A stretch of 64,000 nt of DNA from Lachnospiraceae bacterium. Its GTDB lineage: Bacteria > Bacillota > Clostridia > Lachnospirales > Lachnospiraceae. The DNA is taken from assembly GCA_017482485.1 (NCBI GenBank), contig JAFUMV010000117.1, positions 1 through 64,000 of the forward strand. The letters run 5' to 3'. Positions within the stretch are counted from its first letter, which is position 1; every line of letters starts with the position of its first letter. The notes under the pieces were generated by a model that was not told where the DNA came from, searched no databases, and was given only the letters and a program-made list of their open reading frames with translations. The position numbers and the translations under genes are program-made. Of this stretch, positions 17,101 through 26,433 are shown one piece after another.

Positions 17101-17214
17101 AAAAAGTGCGGCCCCATGCCCTAAAAAACTGAAAACAGTGCGATAATTCCTCGCAATGGGTTTTGAGAAAAAAAGTGCAGCTCCATGCCCAGAAAATGAG
17201 GATTTTCTGGGCAT
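17101..17214 (+). repeat. Short direct repeat and strong hairpin after the MFS gene
   Basis: A roughly 21-base segment (AAAAAGTGCGGCCCCATGCC) at 17101-17121 recurs with three changes at 17168-17190. The second copy leads into a perfect 12-bp stem, ATGCCCAGAAAA (17185-17196) with 17203-17214. No open frame is convincing here. It may be an intergenic repeat unit. Confidence 0.45.
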
Positions 17215-17340
17215 CAGCCATCAGTTTTTCAGCCTACACCCATTTGAGGCGATTATACGCCGGATTTCCCCCAATTTTTGGGCGTAGAGAACAGTTTTTT
17301 CCATATGCAGCCATACTTATGCTAAACTGACATTTCAGGG

Positions 17341-17362
17341 AACCAGATATCTGGTTTTTTTT
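17341..17362 (+). terminator. Probable terminator downstream of the MFS unit
   Basis: AACCAG-ATAT-CTGGTT followed directly by a run of T. The stem is only 6 bp, so strength is uncertain. Nothing else was recognised between 17215 and 17502. Confidence 0.55.
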
Positions 17363-17502
17363 GAGCGGCTGTAACTTTCAAAGTTCAGGACGTGATTTTG
17401 CCTGTATATTGAGAAATTGTGTATGGAAAGGATATGGTGCATATGAAAAAAGTGCAGTAATAGCGGCAGCTTTCCGGTGATGACAGGATGGGAATGGTAT
17501 CT

Positions 17503-17748
17503 CTATTTGCGCCAGGGTGTCGGAAGACAGTTGTGGATGATCGCAGATAGTTCTGTTTCGCTTTCTTTGCATCCGGTGTCCACCCAGCGTTTTAAAAGCA
17601 TGGTAAAGCCTGCCTGATAGGAAATTCTTTTCTTGTCTTTAAGGCAATTCGATCAAATGACTGATGCTTGCGGATATGCTGCAATGAGCATGGCTGTCTC
17701 CATGCGGATTTGGGTTTCACGGAATCGCTGATTATTTTTCGTGTTCAT
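17503..17748 (-). pseudogene. TetR-family regulator, internally deleted remnant
   Basis: From ATG 17748 the minus strand reads MNTKNNQRFRETQIRMETAM, an N-terminus of the TetR type, and soon stops. A second frame gives YQAGFTMLLKRWVDTGCKES and LSAIIHNCLPTPWRK to a stop at 17503, matching TetR C-termini. The DNA-binding core is missing. The gene is therefore dead through a central deletion and a frame change. An AAGGA site and an operator-like palindrome survive upstream. Confidence 0.65.
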
Positions 17749-17768
17749 AAAAAGCAGTCCTTTTTATT

Positions 17769-17788
17769 ATTCCAACACAAATTGGAAT
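17769..17788. promoter_or_regulatory. Palindrome, probable operator of the lost TetR regulator
   Basis: ATTCCAA-CACAAA-TTGGAAT has perfect 7-bp arms, 8 bp with the next pair, and lies 21 bases upstream of the remnant's start. It is also upstream of the dehydrogenase gene on the other strand, which it may once have controlled. Confidence 0.55.
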
Positions 17789-17946
17789 ATTGATGATTGT
17801 AAATGTGAATTTACTGTTTTATGATGGTATTGTCAATCAGAAACATCAGTGTACAAGGGGACATACGGTCGAAGATGGACGAAAATGTCACAGTTCGGGG
17901 CGTGTGCCCTCTTGCACGCTGCGGGTAAAATCAGAAAGGATCGAAG

Positions 17947-18957
17947 ATGAAAGCAGCGATTTATATGGGAAAAGAAAAGGTGGAAGTCAAACAGCTTCCG
18001 ATGCCGGAGTGCGGCGACAATGATGTGATTATCCAGAATATATATTCCAGCATCTGCGGGACGGATGTGGCAGTGTTTAACCATGGCCCGAACACCGGGC
18101 ATAAAATTACGGTTGGCGGAGAATTCGGACACGAAACGGTATCGCGGGTGGCTGCGGTGGGAAAAAATGTCACGGAATTTCAGGTGGGAGAGCGGGTATA
18201 TCCTTATCCCAGATACGCCAAAAATGACACGAAAAGAGCAGGGACAATCGGCGGATTTTCCGAGTATATTCTGGTGCCTGCAGCGCGCAGAAATCATTCG
18301 CTGTATGCGGTGGATGAGCGCATCTCGGATCGTCTGGCCTGTCTGATTGAGCCCTTCACTGTCGGGTGCCGTGCAGCGAGACGGGCGCAGCCTGAGACCG
18401 GGGAAAATGCGGTTGTATTCGGCTGCGGAACCATCGGAATTGCGGCAGCAGTGGCTTTGAAATATTTTGGCGTTTCAAAAGTGATGATCTGTGATGTGTC
18501 AGAGTTTCGGTTAAATATCGCAAAAGAACTGGGCTTTGCGGTCTGCAACATGAATTCCGGAAAATTCAAAGAAGAGACAATCGCTTATTTTGGAACCGCG
18601 CCGTCCTTAAAAGGAGAAACGGCAGACGTTGACTGTTTCATCGACGCGGCGGGTGCGGAAAGCATTCTGGATTTATTCATGGAATGCGGAAAAATTGAAA
18701 GCCGCTTTGTAGCCGTTGCAGTGAATAAATCCCTGCGCCAGCTGGATTTGCTGCATATGACTTATTCACAGAAAAGCCTGATCGGCTCCGGCGGATATAT
18801 GCCGGAAGATGTGGCGGATGTCATGCAGATTATGGCATCCGGAAAGTGGGATCTGGAAAAAATCATCACCCATGAATTTTCCCTGGATCAGATTGAAGAG
18901 GCGATCCGGACGGCATCGGATACGGGGAAAGCGTTGAATGTGACGATTCGGTTTTGA
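17947..18957 (+). CDS. Zinc-dependent alcohol/polyol dehydrogenase (MDR superfamily)
   Basis: A 336-residue NAD(P)-dependent dehydrogenase. The catalytic-zinc ligands Cys37 (SSICGTD), His62/Glu63 (FGHE) and the later Glu in CLIEPFTVG are present, and the Rossmann motif VFGCGTIGIAAA follows. The four-cysteine structural-zinc loop of classical members is absent (PRYAKNDTKRAGTIGG holds no Cys), as in some sorbitol/threonine dehydrogenase-like branches. It probably oxidises a sugar alcohol or secondary alcohol; the substrate is not decided. AAAGGA precedes the ATG by about 9 bases. It stands alone between a dead TetR gene and a convergent regulator. Confidence 0.88.
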   Translation: MKAAIYMGKEKVEVKQLPMPECGDNDVIIQNIYSSICGTDVAVFNHGPNTGHKITVGGEFGHETVSRVAAVGKNVTEFQVGERVYPYPRYAKNDTKRAGTIGGFSEYILVPAARRNHSLYAVDERISDRLACLIEPFTVGCRAARRAQPETGENAVVFGCGTIGIAAAVALKYFGVSKVMICDVSEFRLNIAKELGFAVCNMNSGKFKEETIAYFGTAPSLKGETADVDCFIDAAGAESILDLFMECGKIESRFVAVAVNKSLRQLDLLHMTYSQKSLIGSGGYMPEDVADVMQIMASGKWDLEKIITHEFSLDQIEEAIRTASDTGKALNVTIRF

Positions 18958-19009
18958 AAGCTTTTCTTATAGCATTTCAATGCGTTGCTCGGCAGACGCC
19001 GGCCTTGGA

Positions 19010-20668
19010 TCAGATTTGTTTTTCCAGCAAAGACTCCCTGTATTTTTGCGGAGACATACCGGTCAGTCTTTTGATGTAATTGTTGAAGTAGGTTCTGGAG
19101 TGGAATCCGACAAAGCTGGCAATATCACCGATGTTGAGTTCACTGTTCTGCATCAGCTCATCGATCTTTTTCATTTTCTGTTCGGCGATATAATGACTGA
19201 TGGTGGAGCCTGTGGTGTCGGAGTAGTATTTCGAAAGATAGGTGCTGCTGTAACCGGTGGCGTCGGATAGATCCAGCAGGGAGATATCTTCGGTTACATG
19301 TTCTTTCACATAAGACTGTATTTGGTGAATGATATTGTCTGCGGTCCGTTTCTGGGTTTCGATGCGCATTTGCAAAAGCGCATCCGTCAGCTGAAAAAGC
19401 TGATTTTCCACCGCTTCCCAGGATTCCAGCAGCCAGGGACGAAAAAGCGTTCCCGTACTCACATGAAAAGCGATCTCCGCGGAAAGATTTTTCTGGTTGA
19501 TGTAGGTGATGAATACCAGAATGAGGCTGTAGTAAATCTGCAGGCTGATGTTGTTGTGCCAGTTGTAGTTTGCGGACAGATAGCTGCAGACGCTTTTTAA
19601 GGCCTGCAGGAATTCTTCCCGGTCTCCGTTTTCCAGATTTTTTTTCATATTGTTAAAAAAGGATGATTTTAAGAAAGCAGAGGAATCGGAACTGATATCA
19701 GTGACGACATTTTCCTCTGTTTTTTCGTGTTTGCCGAAAGCATAAATATAGCAGTCCTGTTCGTTAAACTGGGGCTGAAGATTGTGGGCATAAAACCAGT
19801 AGGCGGGAAGTTCACCGGGCGTTCCCAGGGGGCTGATCAGATAGGAAACATGGCAGCCGAGCGTTTCGAGGCAGGCGGCCTGAGCCAGCTCCAGCGCGCC
19901 GCTGATGATGGTGGTGTACTGAGTGATCGCAGGGTCCAGCTGCATGATGCCAACCAGCGATTGATTACTGATTTCAAAAGCCAGGTGGACCGCATAGGGG
20001 CTTAAGTAGTGGTTGGTAATCCGCTGTATCTGAAAGGGCCGGATCAGACTGTTGATCTGTGTACTCTCATGACCGGAAACGGCAGGGGTTCCAAGGATCA
20101 GGGCAAAAGTATTTTCCGGGGAGGGCAAAAATCCCAGGGCATCCAGCGCGCTTTTGAAATCTGTGGAAGCAGAATGATAATGATAATAACCGTTCAGCCA
20201 CTGGAAAAAAAGCTGCCGGTTGAGCTGAGACTGAAAGTTTTTCAGGTCCCGTTCCAGGTGATTTACGAGCGAAGCCTGATTCCTCTCCTTTTCGATGATC
20301 GTGAGCGCATTTTCCACTTCGCTCAGGATTTCCGTATCGTGAGCCGTCTTGAGCACATAGCCGAGCACTCCCAGCTTAATCGCCTGCTGGGCATAATTGA
20401 AATCGGGATAGGCTGTCAGCAGGATGGTTTTGGAATTGGGCCACAGGGAATGCATTTTTTCTGTCAGTTCAAAGCCGCTCATGTTGGGCATCTGGATATC
20501 GGTGATCAGCAGATCCGTTCTGGTTCTTTCCATAATTTCGATGGCTTTGGCGGGAGAGTATGCCCGATAAACGTTGATGGAAAAATTGGGATTTTCCTCC
20601 AGGATGCTGGCCAGCCAGTCCACAATAAAAGCTTCGTCATCTACAATTAGTACGGTAAATAAAGTCAT
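19010..20668 (-). CDS. AraC-type response regulator (YesN family)
   Basis: A 552-residue two-component regulator. The receiver domain (1-120) has Asp10/Asp11, phosphate acceptor Asp57 (ITDIQMP), Thr85 and Lys107. A long linker of no clear fold follows. The C-terminal AraC double helix-turn-helix (about 450-548) includes SLLDLSDATGYSSTYLSKYY and IGDIASFVGFHSRTYFNNY. It is the output partner of the kinase encoded just upstream in the same operon, and most likely activates the divergent sugar importer at 22724. Confidence 0.93.
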   Translation of the reverse strand: MTLFTVLIVDDEAFIVDWLASILEENPNFSINVYRAYSPAKAIEIMERTRTDLLITDIQMPNMSGFELTEKMHSLWPNSKTILLTAYPDFNYAQQAIKLGVLGYVLKTAHDTEILSEVENALTIIEKERNQASLVNHLERDLKNFQSQLNRQLFFQWLNGYYHYHSASTDFKSALDALGFLPSPENTFALILGTPAVSGHESTQINSLIRPFQIQRITNHYLSPYAVHLAFEISNQSLVGIMQLDPAITQYTTIISGALELAQAACLETLGCHVSYLISPLGTPGELPAYWFYAHNLQPQFNEQDCYIYAFGKHEKTEENVVTDISSDSSAFLKSSFFNNMKKNLENGDREEFLQALKSVCSYLSANYNWHNNISLQIYYSLILVFITYINQKNLSAEIAFHVSTGTLFRPWLLESWEAVENQLFQLTDALLQMRIETQKRTADNIIHQIQSYVKEHVTEDISLLDLSDATGYSSTYLSKYYSDTTGSTISHYIAEQKMKKIDELMQNSELNIGDIASFVGFHSRTYFNNYIKRLTGMSPQKYRESLLEKQI

Positions 20669-20734
20669 GGGTACCTCACTTCTGTTTTTTTCATGGCTCA
20701 GCGCAGGCGGCCGGACGGCAGCATGTGCTGTTAT

Positions 20735-22507
20735 CTACTGACACCGGGAGCTGATCTGATCACAGGGAATCCTGATATGCACGCACAGACCGCAGGGAAA
20801 ATGGGGCGTTAATTCGAGTTCGGCCCTGTCCGAATAAATCAACTGCAGGCGTTTATGGATATTGTGAAGGGCAGTGAATTCTTTTTCGGAGGAAACGGTT
20901 GTATGGATGGCCGCATTCAAGTCAGAAATCTGCGTGTCGGAAAGATGAGAACCGTTGTCGCTGATCTGGATTTCGATGCTGTTTTCTTTTTCCAAAAACT
21001 GCATCCTGACCTGTCCGTTTTCCATGATGTCTTTCAAACCGTGTTCCAGCGCATTTTCCAGCAACGGCTGGAGGATCAGCCGGGGAACCGGAAGGCTGTG
21101 ATATGCTTCCGGAAGAGAATCCACCCGGCAGGTAATCCGCGTGGAAAAGCGAATGGCCTGAATTTGCAGATAATCCTGCGCATGCTTCCATTCCTGGGAA
21201 AGGGGAACCAGATCTTTGGCGTTTCGGGTCACATACTGGAAGTAATTTCCCAGATAGGAGGAAAGCTGGGAGGCCTGTTCCATATCCTCCTGTTGGATCA
21301 GGCGATGCAGAATAAAATATGTGTTATATAAAAAGTGGGGATTCATCTGCATCTGGAGCTGTTTCAGCTCCATTTTTTGTGTGTAAATTTCATATTTATA
21401 AAGCTTTTCCACCGATTCGTGAAGGTGCGAGGCCATTTTGTTAAAGCCCCGTATCAGCTGGGAGAATTCCAGCGTGGAGTTGTTTTCCGGAATTCTGACG
21501 CTGAAATTGCTGCTCTCCAGAGATTCGTAACCTTCTAACAGGCTGTTGATCGGGCGATGGAACAGGCGGGTGGAAAAGAAGCAGAATAAAAACACGGAGA
21601 GCAGGGCGATGAAGGAATAGCTCATCAGGATAAAGCCGATTCGGTTGGGAACGGCAAAAAGCTCATTCAGAGGAATGACCTGTATAAAAGTGCAGTCCAG
21701 AAAAGGGGCATATTCTGCTACAATATAATTGTCGGTATCGCTCCAGGAAAAAGAAGATTCCTCCGGAAACTCTGCAATATGGTTTTCGATATATTGAAAA
21801 TAAGCGTCAGTGCCTGTAACATCGTTGATCGCGGATGACGCGATGGAGGATTTGGAGGCATTATGGTACATGATCGTGTGCTGATGCTGACTGAACGTGT
21901 TCAGAAAATCGGCAATGTATTTTTCTGACAGCTGCATGACAAATACGTGCTGAGGCGTTCCGGTTCTGTAAATGGAAGAAACCGGATAGATGGCCCCCAG
22001 AAAAAAAGTGGAGTCATATTCTTTCAGGATGGAGGGGGAGGATTGAATCGCAGTAATCATTTCTTCTGAAATAAGCTTCTGATCCGTGATCAGTCCCTGC
22101 GCAGCGGACAGCGCAATGGCGGAATCCGGATAGCAGATAATGACATCCGCAATGATCGGATAATAATCGGGATAGGACTTGATCAGGCTGCGCTGTTCCA
22201 AAAGGCTGGTATAATACCGGCTTGGGGTAAGGGTGTTTTGGTTGATGAAAAAGGCAGTGAACTGATTCATGTTGGAAAGCCGGTTTAACTGAGAGGAAAG
22301 ATCATACAATTCCGCGCAGAAATTTTCGGTCATATAGTGGTTGGTGGCCTGGGCGGATGCCTTGATTTCCTTTTGAATCTGCGCTTTTGACCAGGATAAA
22401 AACAGAAAACCCGCCAAAAGAACAGGCAGAATCGTGGCGATGACGATCAAAAAAAGGCGGAAAATAAGGGCTTTTGTGTGAAAAAAGAAATGTCTGTTAT
22501 GATGCAT
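20735..22507 (-). CDS. Sensor histidine kinase (YesM family)
   Basis: A 590-residue membrane kinase. A first membrane segment (about 15-38), a large extracellular sensor domain, a second segment near 285-305 and a HAMP linker precede the kinase part. MNPHFLYNT carries the phosphorylated His391, and LILQPLLENALEHG and ISDNG are the N and G1 boxes of the ATPase domain. It senses an extracellular sugar, perhaps with the adjacent binding lipoprotein, and phosphorylates the YesN-type regulator 66 bases downstream. Confidence 0.93.
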   Translation of the reverse strand: MHHNRHFFFHTKALIFRLFLIVIATILPVLLAGFLFLSWSKAQIQKEIKASAQATNHYMTENFCAELYDLSSQLNRLSNMNQFTAFFINQNTLTPSRYYTSLLEQRSLIKSYPDYYPIIADVIICYPDSAIALSAAQGLITDQKLISEEMITAIQSSPSILKEYDSTFFLGAIYPVSSIYRTGTPQHVFVMQLSEKYIADFLNTFSQHQHTIMYHNASKSSIASSAINDVTGTDAYFQYIENHIAEFPEESSFSWSDTDNYIVAEYAPFLDCTFIQVIPLNELFAVPNRIGFILMSYSFIALLSVFLFCFFSTRLFHRPINSLLEGYESLESSNFSVRIPENNSTLEFSQLIRGFNKMASHLHESVEKLYKYEIYTQKMELKQLQMQMNPHFLYNTYFILHRLIQQEDMEQASQLSSYLGNYFQYVTRNAKDLVPLSQEWKHAQDYLQIQAIRFSTRITCRVDSLPEAYHSLPVPRLILQPLLENALEHGLKDIMENGQVRMQFLEKENSIEIQISDNGSHLSDTQISDLNAAIHTTVSSEKEFTALHNIHKRLQLIYSDRAELELTPHFPCGLCVHIRIPCDQISSRCQ

Positions 22508-22723
22508 ATGTTATCACTCCTTATATCCAGAATAACATGTCGAAAAAAAGGATTCAATTCACATATTTTAGCAAAGAAAAAATCCGGGGTCAAAAAGAAA
22601 AAATAAGTTAAACCAAACGGAAAAACCGGGAAAATAATTGGAAGGCGGACCCTGAAAATGTGGAATGGAAAGCCGGTCGGAGATATTGTAACATCAGAGT
22701 ATCAAAACAAGGAGGTACCGATT

Positions 22724-24463
22724 ATGGAAAAGAAAATGTTGGCGATGCTTTTGGGCATCAGTATGGTGACGATGTCTTTGGCCGGCTGCAGTCGGCAGGC
22801 TTCGGACACCTCATCCGAAAAGGCAAAAGAGAGCGTAAGCGAGGCAGAAAGTGCAGAGGCCGAACAGACGGATGCCGGGGATGTGGAACAGGCGGCGGAA
22901 GAAATAAAGGATCCTTTGGGGAAATATGAGGAAGAGATTACGCTTCGGGGCGCCTGGGGTAACAGCGGCGCAGCCGTTTTCTATCCCGGCCATGAAGGGC
23001 ACGAATCCGCAGAAGACAACATGTACATTACAGCCTATCAGGAAGAGCTGGGAATCAATGTGGTATATGACTGGATTTCTGAGGATGGAGAAGCGTATAA
23101 AACAAAATGGAATCTGGCGATGGCACAGAACAATCTTCCGGATTTTGGCGTGGTGGATTCCAATATTTATATGGCGCTTCGTGACGGCGGACTGATCATG
23201 GACATGTCGGAAGTTTTTGAACAGTATGCCAGCGACACTTACAAGGAATGGCTGGATGCCGACGGCGGCATCGCAAGATCTTATGTAACGGAAGACGGAA
23301 AAATGTATGGTCTGCCCTTTGCCGGCAGTCAGCCGGATACCGTTCAGCTGATCTATATCAGACAGGACTGGCTGGATCAGCTCGGTCTGGAAGTTCCGGC
23401 AACAATTGACGAGCTGGTGGATGTTGCCCAGGCTTTCGTGGACAGCAAGCTGGGCGGAGAACATACCTATGGCATCGCTTTCTGCGATAATTATGGGGAC
23501 TACGATCTGTCATACAGAGGATTTCTGGCAGGATACGGTGTTTATTTAAACGGATGGCAGCTGGAGGACGGCAAAGTCGTATACGGAACGACAAGGGATG
23601 CGAATAAAGAGGCGCTTCTGAAGCTGCAGGAAATGTACCAGAACGGTCTGATTGCGGAAGATTTTTCTGTCAGCCCGAAAGAAACGGTTAAGGAAAGCAT
23701 TGCGGCCGGAGAAGTGGGAATTCTTTACGGCACTTTCTGGAATGGAACGGGCACCCAGGAAGCGAAGGAAATGAATCCGGATGCGGAGTGGGTCATCGCT
23801 GAGGTACCTACTGTGGACGGCAGCCCCGCACAGGGATTTGCGTCCGCTTCCAGCTCCAATTTTATTTTCGTCAATAAGGACTGTGAACATCCGGAAGCGG
23901 TTATGAAGATCATGAATCTTCATATCGACAAGCTCAACAATGAAGACCCTGAAGTGGTGGCATATTATGGAACCCATGAGGCGCCTGAAGGGGAAGGAAA
24001 TGTTGAGTGTCAGCATTATCATGCATTTATGGGAAATAATGTCAATAAGCCCTGGAAAAACCTGAACCGTTATTTAGGCGTGCAGGAAATTCTGGAAACC
24101 GGCAATACGGAAGGCTATACCGCAGACGTTGTCAATAATTATAATTCCGTAAAAGAATATATGGAAACAGGAAATATGGACTGCTTCTTCCAGTATATGG
24201 TGTTTGGTCCTGAAGGCACCTTCAGCATCATCAACAAAATGAAGGAAGAGGGCCGGATTACCGCGGATGTTTACAGCGCATGTCCGACAGAAACCATGAT
24301 CGATAAAAAGGATCTTCTGGATGAGGCTCTGATGGCGGCGGTGTATAAGGTGATTATGGGAGAAGATATTTCGGTTTATGAGAAGGCCGTGGAAGACTGG
24401 TATAAAAACGGCGGTCAGATCATGACAGACGAAGTGAATGCGTGGTACGCATCCAATCATTAA
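22724..24463 (+). CDS. Oligosaccharide ABC transporter substrate-binding lipoprotein (LplA-like)
   Basis: A 579-residue extracellular binding protein, longer than CUT1 standards and typical of importers run by YesM/YesN. Signal peptide with lipobox LAGC and Cys22, then an acidic Ser/Glu-rich linker to about residue 65, then the binding domain. AAGGAGG at 22709-22715 supports ATG 22724. The gene starts divergently from the kinase gene and is followed by a 17-bp hairpin that may keep its message more abundant than that of the permeases. The ligand is probably a complex oligosaccharide, not defined. Confidence 0.92.
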   Translation: MEKKMLAMLLGISMVTMSLAGCSRQASDTSSEKAKESVSEAESAEAEQTDAGDVEQAAEEIKDPLGKYEEEITLRGAWGNSGAAVFYPGHEGHESAEDNMYITAYQEELGINVVYDWISEDGEAYKTKWNLAMAQNNLPDFGVVDSNIYMALRDGGLIMDMSEVFEQYASDTYKEWLDADGGIARSYVTEDGKMYGLPFAGSQPDTVQLIYIRQDWLDQLGLEVPATIDELVDVAQAFVDSKLGGEHTYGIAFCDNYGDYDLSYRGFLAGYGVYLNGWQLEDGKVVYGTTRDANKEALLKLQEMYQNGLIAEDFSVSPKETVKESIAAGEVGILYGTFWNGTGTQEAKEMNPDAEWVIAEVPTVDGSPAQGFASASSSNFIFVNKDCEHPEAVMKIMNLHIDKLNNEDPEVVAYYGTHEAPEGEGNVECQHYHAFMGNNVNKPWKNLNRYLGVQEILETGNTEGYTADVVNNYNSVKEYMETGNMDCFFQYMVFGPEGTFSIINKMKEEGRITADVYSACPTETMIDKKDLLDEALMAAVYKVIMGEDISVYEKAVEDWYKNGGQIMTDEVNAWYASNH

Positions 24464-24495
24464 TTGCAGTGTGAATGGAATAGTCAGCAGGTAAA

Positions 24496-24538
24496 TATGA
24501 AAGTACCGGTTATGTCTCCTGTAACTGGTACTTTCATA
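24496..24538 (+). other. Intercistronic hairpin between binding protein and permease genes
   Basis: A 17-bp stem (24496-24512 with 24522-24538, one G-U pair) around a 9-base loop, with only a weak T tract after it. Hairpins here commonly protect the upstream message or allow partial termination, raising binding protein over permease. Confidence 0.6.
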
Positions 24539-24557
24539 GATTTTAGAGGAGAAGGCT

Positions 24558-25478
24558 ATGAAAGAAAAAAAGAAGAAAGGTTTTTGGCGTACCATAAAAA
24601 AGGACGGAGCGCTTCATCTGATGATTGCCATTCCTGTCATCATGCTGTTTGTTTTTCACTATATTTCGCTGGCAGGGATCATCATTGCCTTTCAGGACTA
24701 TAAACCGGCCAAGGGCTTTTTTCAATCGGAATTTGTAGGGCTGGAGAATTTCAGGACTTTATTTTATACGCCGGGATTTCTGGTTTCTTTGCGCAATACG
24801 GTGATCATCGCATGCGGCAAAATCGTGCTGGGAATTGTGGTGCCTGTGACCATAGCGCTTTTGCTGAATGAAATGAAAAAAAACGGCATAAAGAGGGTCA
24901 TTCAGACGTTGATTTATCTTCCGCACTTCGTTTCCTGGGTTTTGCTGGCGGGCATTATCATTGAAATTCTCAATCCCAGAGATGGTCTGTTGAATCAGTT
25001 TTTGGGAATTTTCGGAGTGGAACCGATTTATTTTCTGGGAGATGCGGATCTGTTTCGGCCGATTTTGTGGATAACGGACATATGGAAAGAATTCGGTTAT
25101 TCCACCATTATTTATCTGGCGGCGCTGGCTGGAGTGGATACCGCTTTGTATGAGGCGGCAGCGCTGGATGGAGCGGGACATATGCAAAAAGTCTGGCATG
25201 TCACGCTGCCCGGAATTGCACCGACGATTGTTCTCATGATGACTTTGAAGCTGGGTTCCGTTCTGGATGCAGGCTTTGAACAGGTCTATAACCTGTACAG
25301 TGCGGTGACCATGGAAACCGGTGATATTATTGATACCCTGGTGTATCGGCTGGGAATCGGCGGCGGACAGTTCAGCATAGCGGCTACGGCGGGCCTGTTC
25401 AAATCGGTGATCGCCAGCGTGTTGATCGTGGTGTCTTATAAGCTGGCGTATAAGTTCAGCGGATATCGGGTTTTTTAG
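24558..25478 (+). CDS. ABC transporter permease, LplB-like
   Basis: A 306-residue six-segment membrane protein. The N-terminal charged stretch precedes HLMIAIPVIMLFVFHYI. The EAA loop EAAALDGAGHMQKVWHVTLP is clear and the C-terminus GYRVF is typical of LplB/YteP relatives. It forms the channel with the next gene product. GAGGAGAAGGC upstream provides the ribosome site. Confidence 0.92.
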   Translation: MKEKKKKGFWRTIKKDGALHLMIAIPVIMLFVFHYISLAGIIIAFQDYKPAKGFFQSEFVGLENFRTLFYTPGFLVSLRNTVIIACGKIVLGIVVPVTIALLLNEMKKNGIKRVIQTLIYLPHFVSWVLLAGIIIEILNPRDGLLNQFLGIFGVEPIYFLGDADLFRPILWITDIWKEFGYSTIIYLAALAGVDTALYEAAALDGAGHMQKVWHVTLPGIAPTIVLMMTLKLGSVLDAGFEQVYNLYSAVTMETGDIIDTLVYRLGIGGGQFSIAATAGLFKSVIASVLIVVSYKLAYKFSGYRVF

Positions 25479-25488
25479 GAGGTTGTTT

Positions 25489-26370
25489 ATGTTTCGGAAA
25501 GAATCTCTGGGAAGAAAAATCTTCGTGATATTTAATTATGTATTTTGCAGTATCCTGGCCCTCGCCTGCATTATTCCGCTGATTCACATCCTGGCGATTT
25601 CGCTGAGCGACAAGGTGGCTGTGAACGCCGGAGAAGTGCTTTTATGGCCCGTGAATTTCACCTTTGCTTCCTATGAACATCTGTTGACCGAGGTGAAATT
25701 TTTCAGGGCGATGGGAGTGTCCGTTTTAAGGGTATTTTTAGCGGTCATCATTTGCATGACCATGACAATACTGGCCGGATATCCGCTGTCCAAAACGACC
25801 AGACAGTTTGCTGCCAGACAGTTTTATGTATGGTATTTCATGATTGCAATGCTGATCGGGGGCGGAATGATCCCCACATATCTGGTCATTGCCCAGATGG
25901 GGATGCTTGACACCATATGGTCCCTGGTGCTGCCGGGGGCAGTGAGTACATACAACATCATTTTGCTGCAGAACTATATCAAATCTTTGCCGGATGAAAT
26001 CATGGAATCCGCGTTTGTGGACGGAGCAGGGCACTGGATCACCCTATATAAAATCGTGCTGCCGCTGTGCAAGCCCGTGCTGGCAACCCTGGTGCTGTTT
26101 ATCATGGTAGCGCATTGGAACGAATGGTTTAACGGACTGATTTATATGAACAGGCCGGAGCATTATCCCCTGCAGTCCTATTTGCAGACTATTGTGGTGG
26201 AAATTGACATGAGCATGATACAGAATGTGGATCCCACATTGCTGAATCTGACACAGAAGGGAAATAAAGCTGCCCAGATCTTTCTGGCGATGCTTCCGAT
26301 TCTGTGTGTATATCCTTTCCTGCAGAAATATTTTACAGGCGGCATTGTGATGGGAAGCGTAAAGGGATAA
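25489..26370 (+). CDS. ABC transporter permease, LplC/YtcP-like
   Basis: A 293-residue six-segment permease with EAA-type loop ESAFVDGAGHWITLYKIVLP and the family ending GGIVMGSVKG. AGGAGG at 25477-25482 lies 6 bases before ATG 25489 and overlaps the stop of the LplB-like gene, implying translational coupling. No ATPase gene is in the cluster, so a shared one is likely used. Confidence 0.92.
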   Translation: MFRKESLGRKIFVIFNYVFCSILALACIIPLIHILAISLSDKVAVNAGEVLLWPVNFTFASYEHLLTEVKFFRAMGVSVLRVFLAVIICMTMTILAGYPLSKTTRQFAARQFYVWYFMIAMLIGGGMIPTYLVIAQMGMLDTIWSLVLPGAVSTYNIILLQNYIKSLPDEIMESAFVDGAGHWITLYKIVLPLCKPVLATLVLFIMVAHWNEWFNGLIYMNRPEHYPLQSYLQTIVVEIDMSMIQNVDPTLLNLTQKGNKAAQIFLAMLPILCVYPFLQKYFTGGIVMGSVKG

Positions 26371-26433
26371 GTGCGCCCTGAAAGGGGGCATGGCCGGCGG
26401 CGCAAACCGAAGATATTCAGGAGGAAATTTTTT

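Noticed and set aside
17378..17572. Minus-strand 64-codon frame
   Set aside because: It overlaps the TetR remnant in another frame and lacks start signals.
20009..20650. Plus-strand 213-codon frame opposite the YesN-type regulator
   Set aside because: It is antisense to a clear response regulator and has no start signals.
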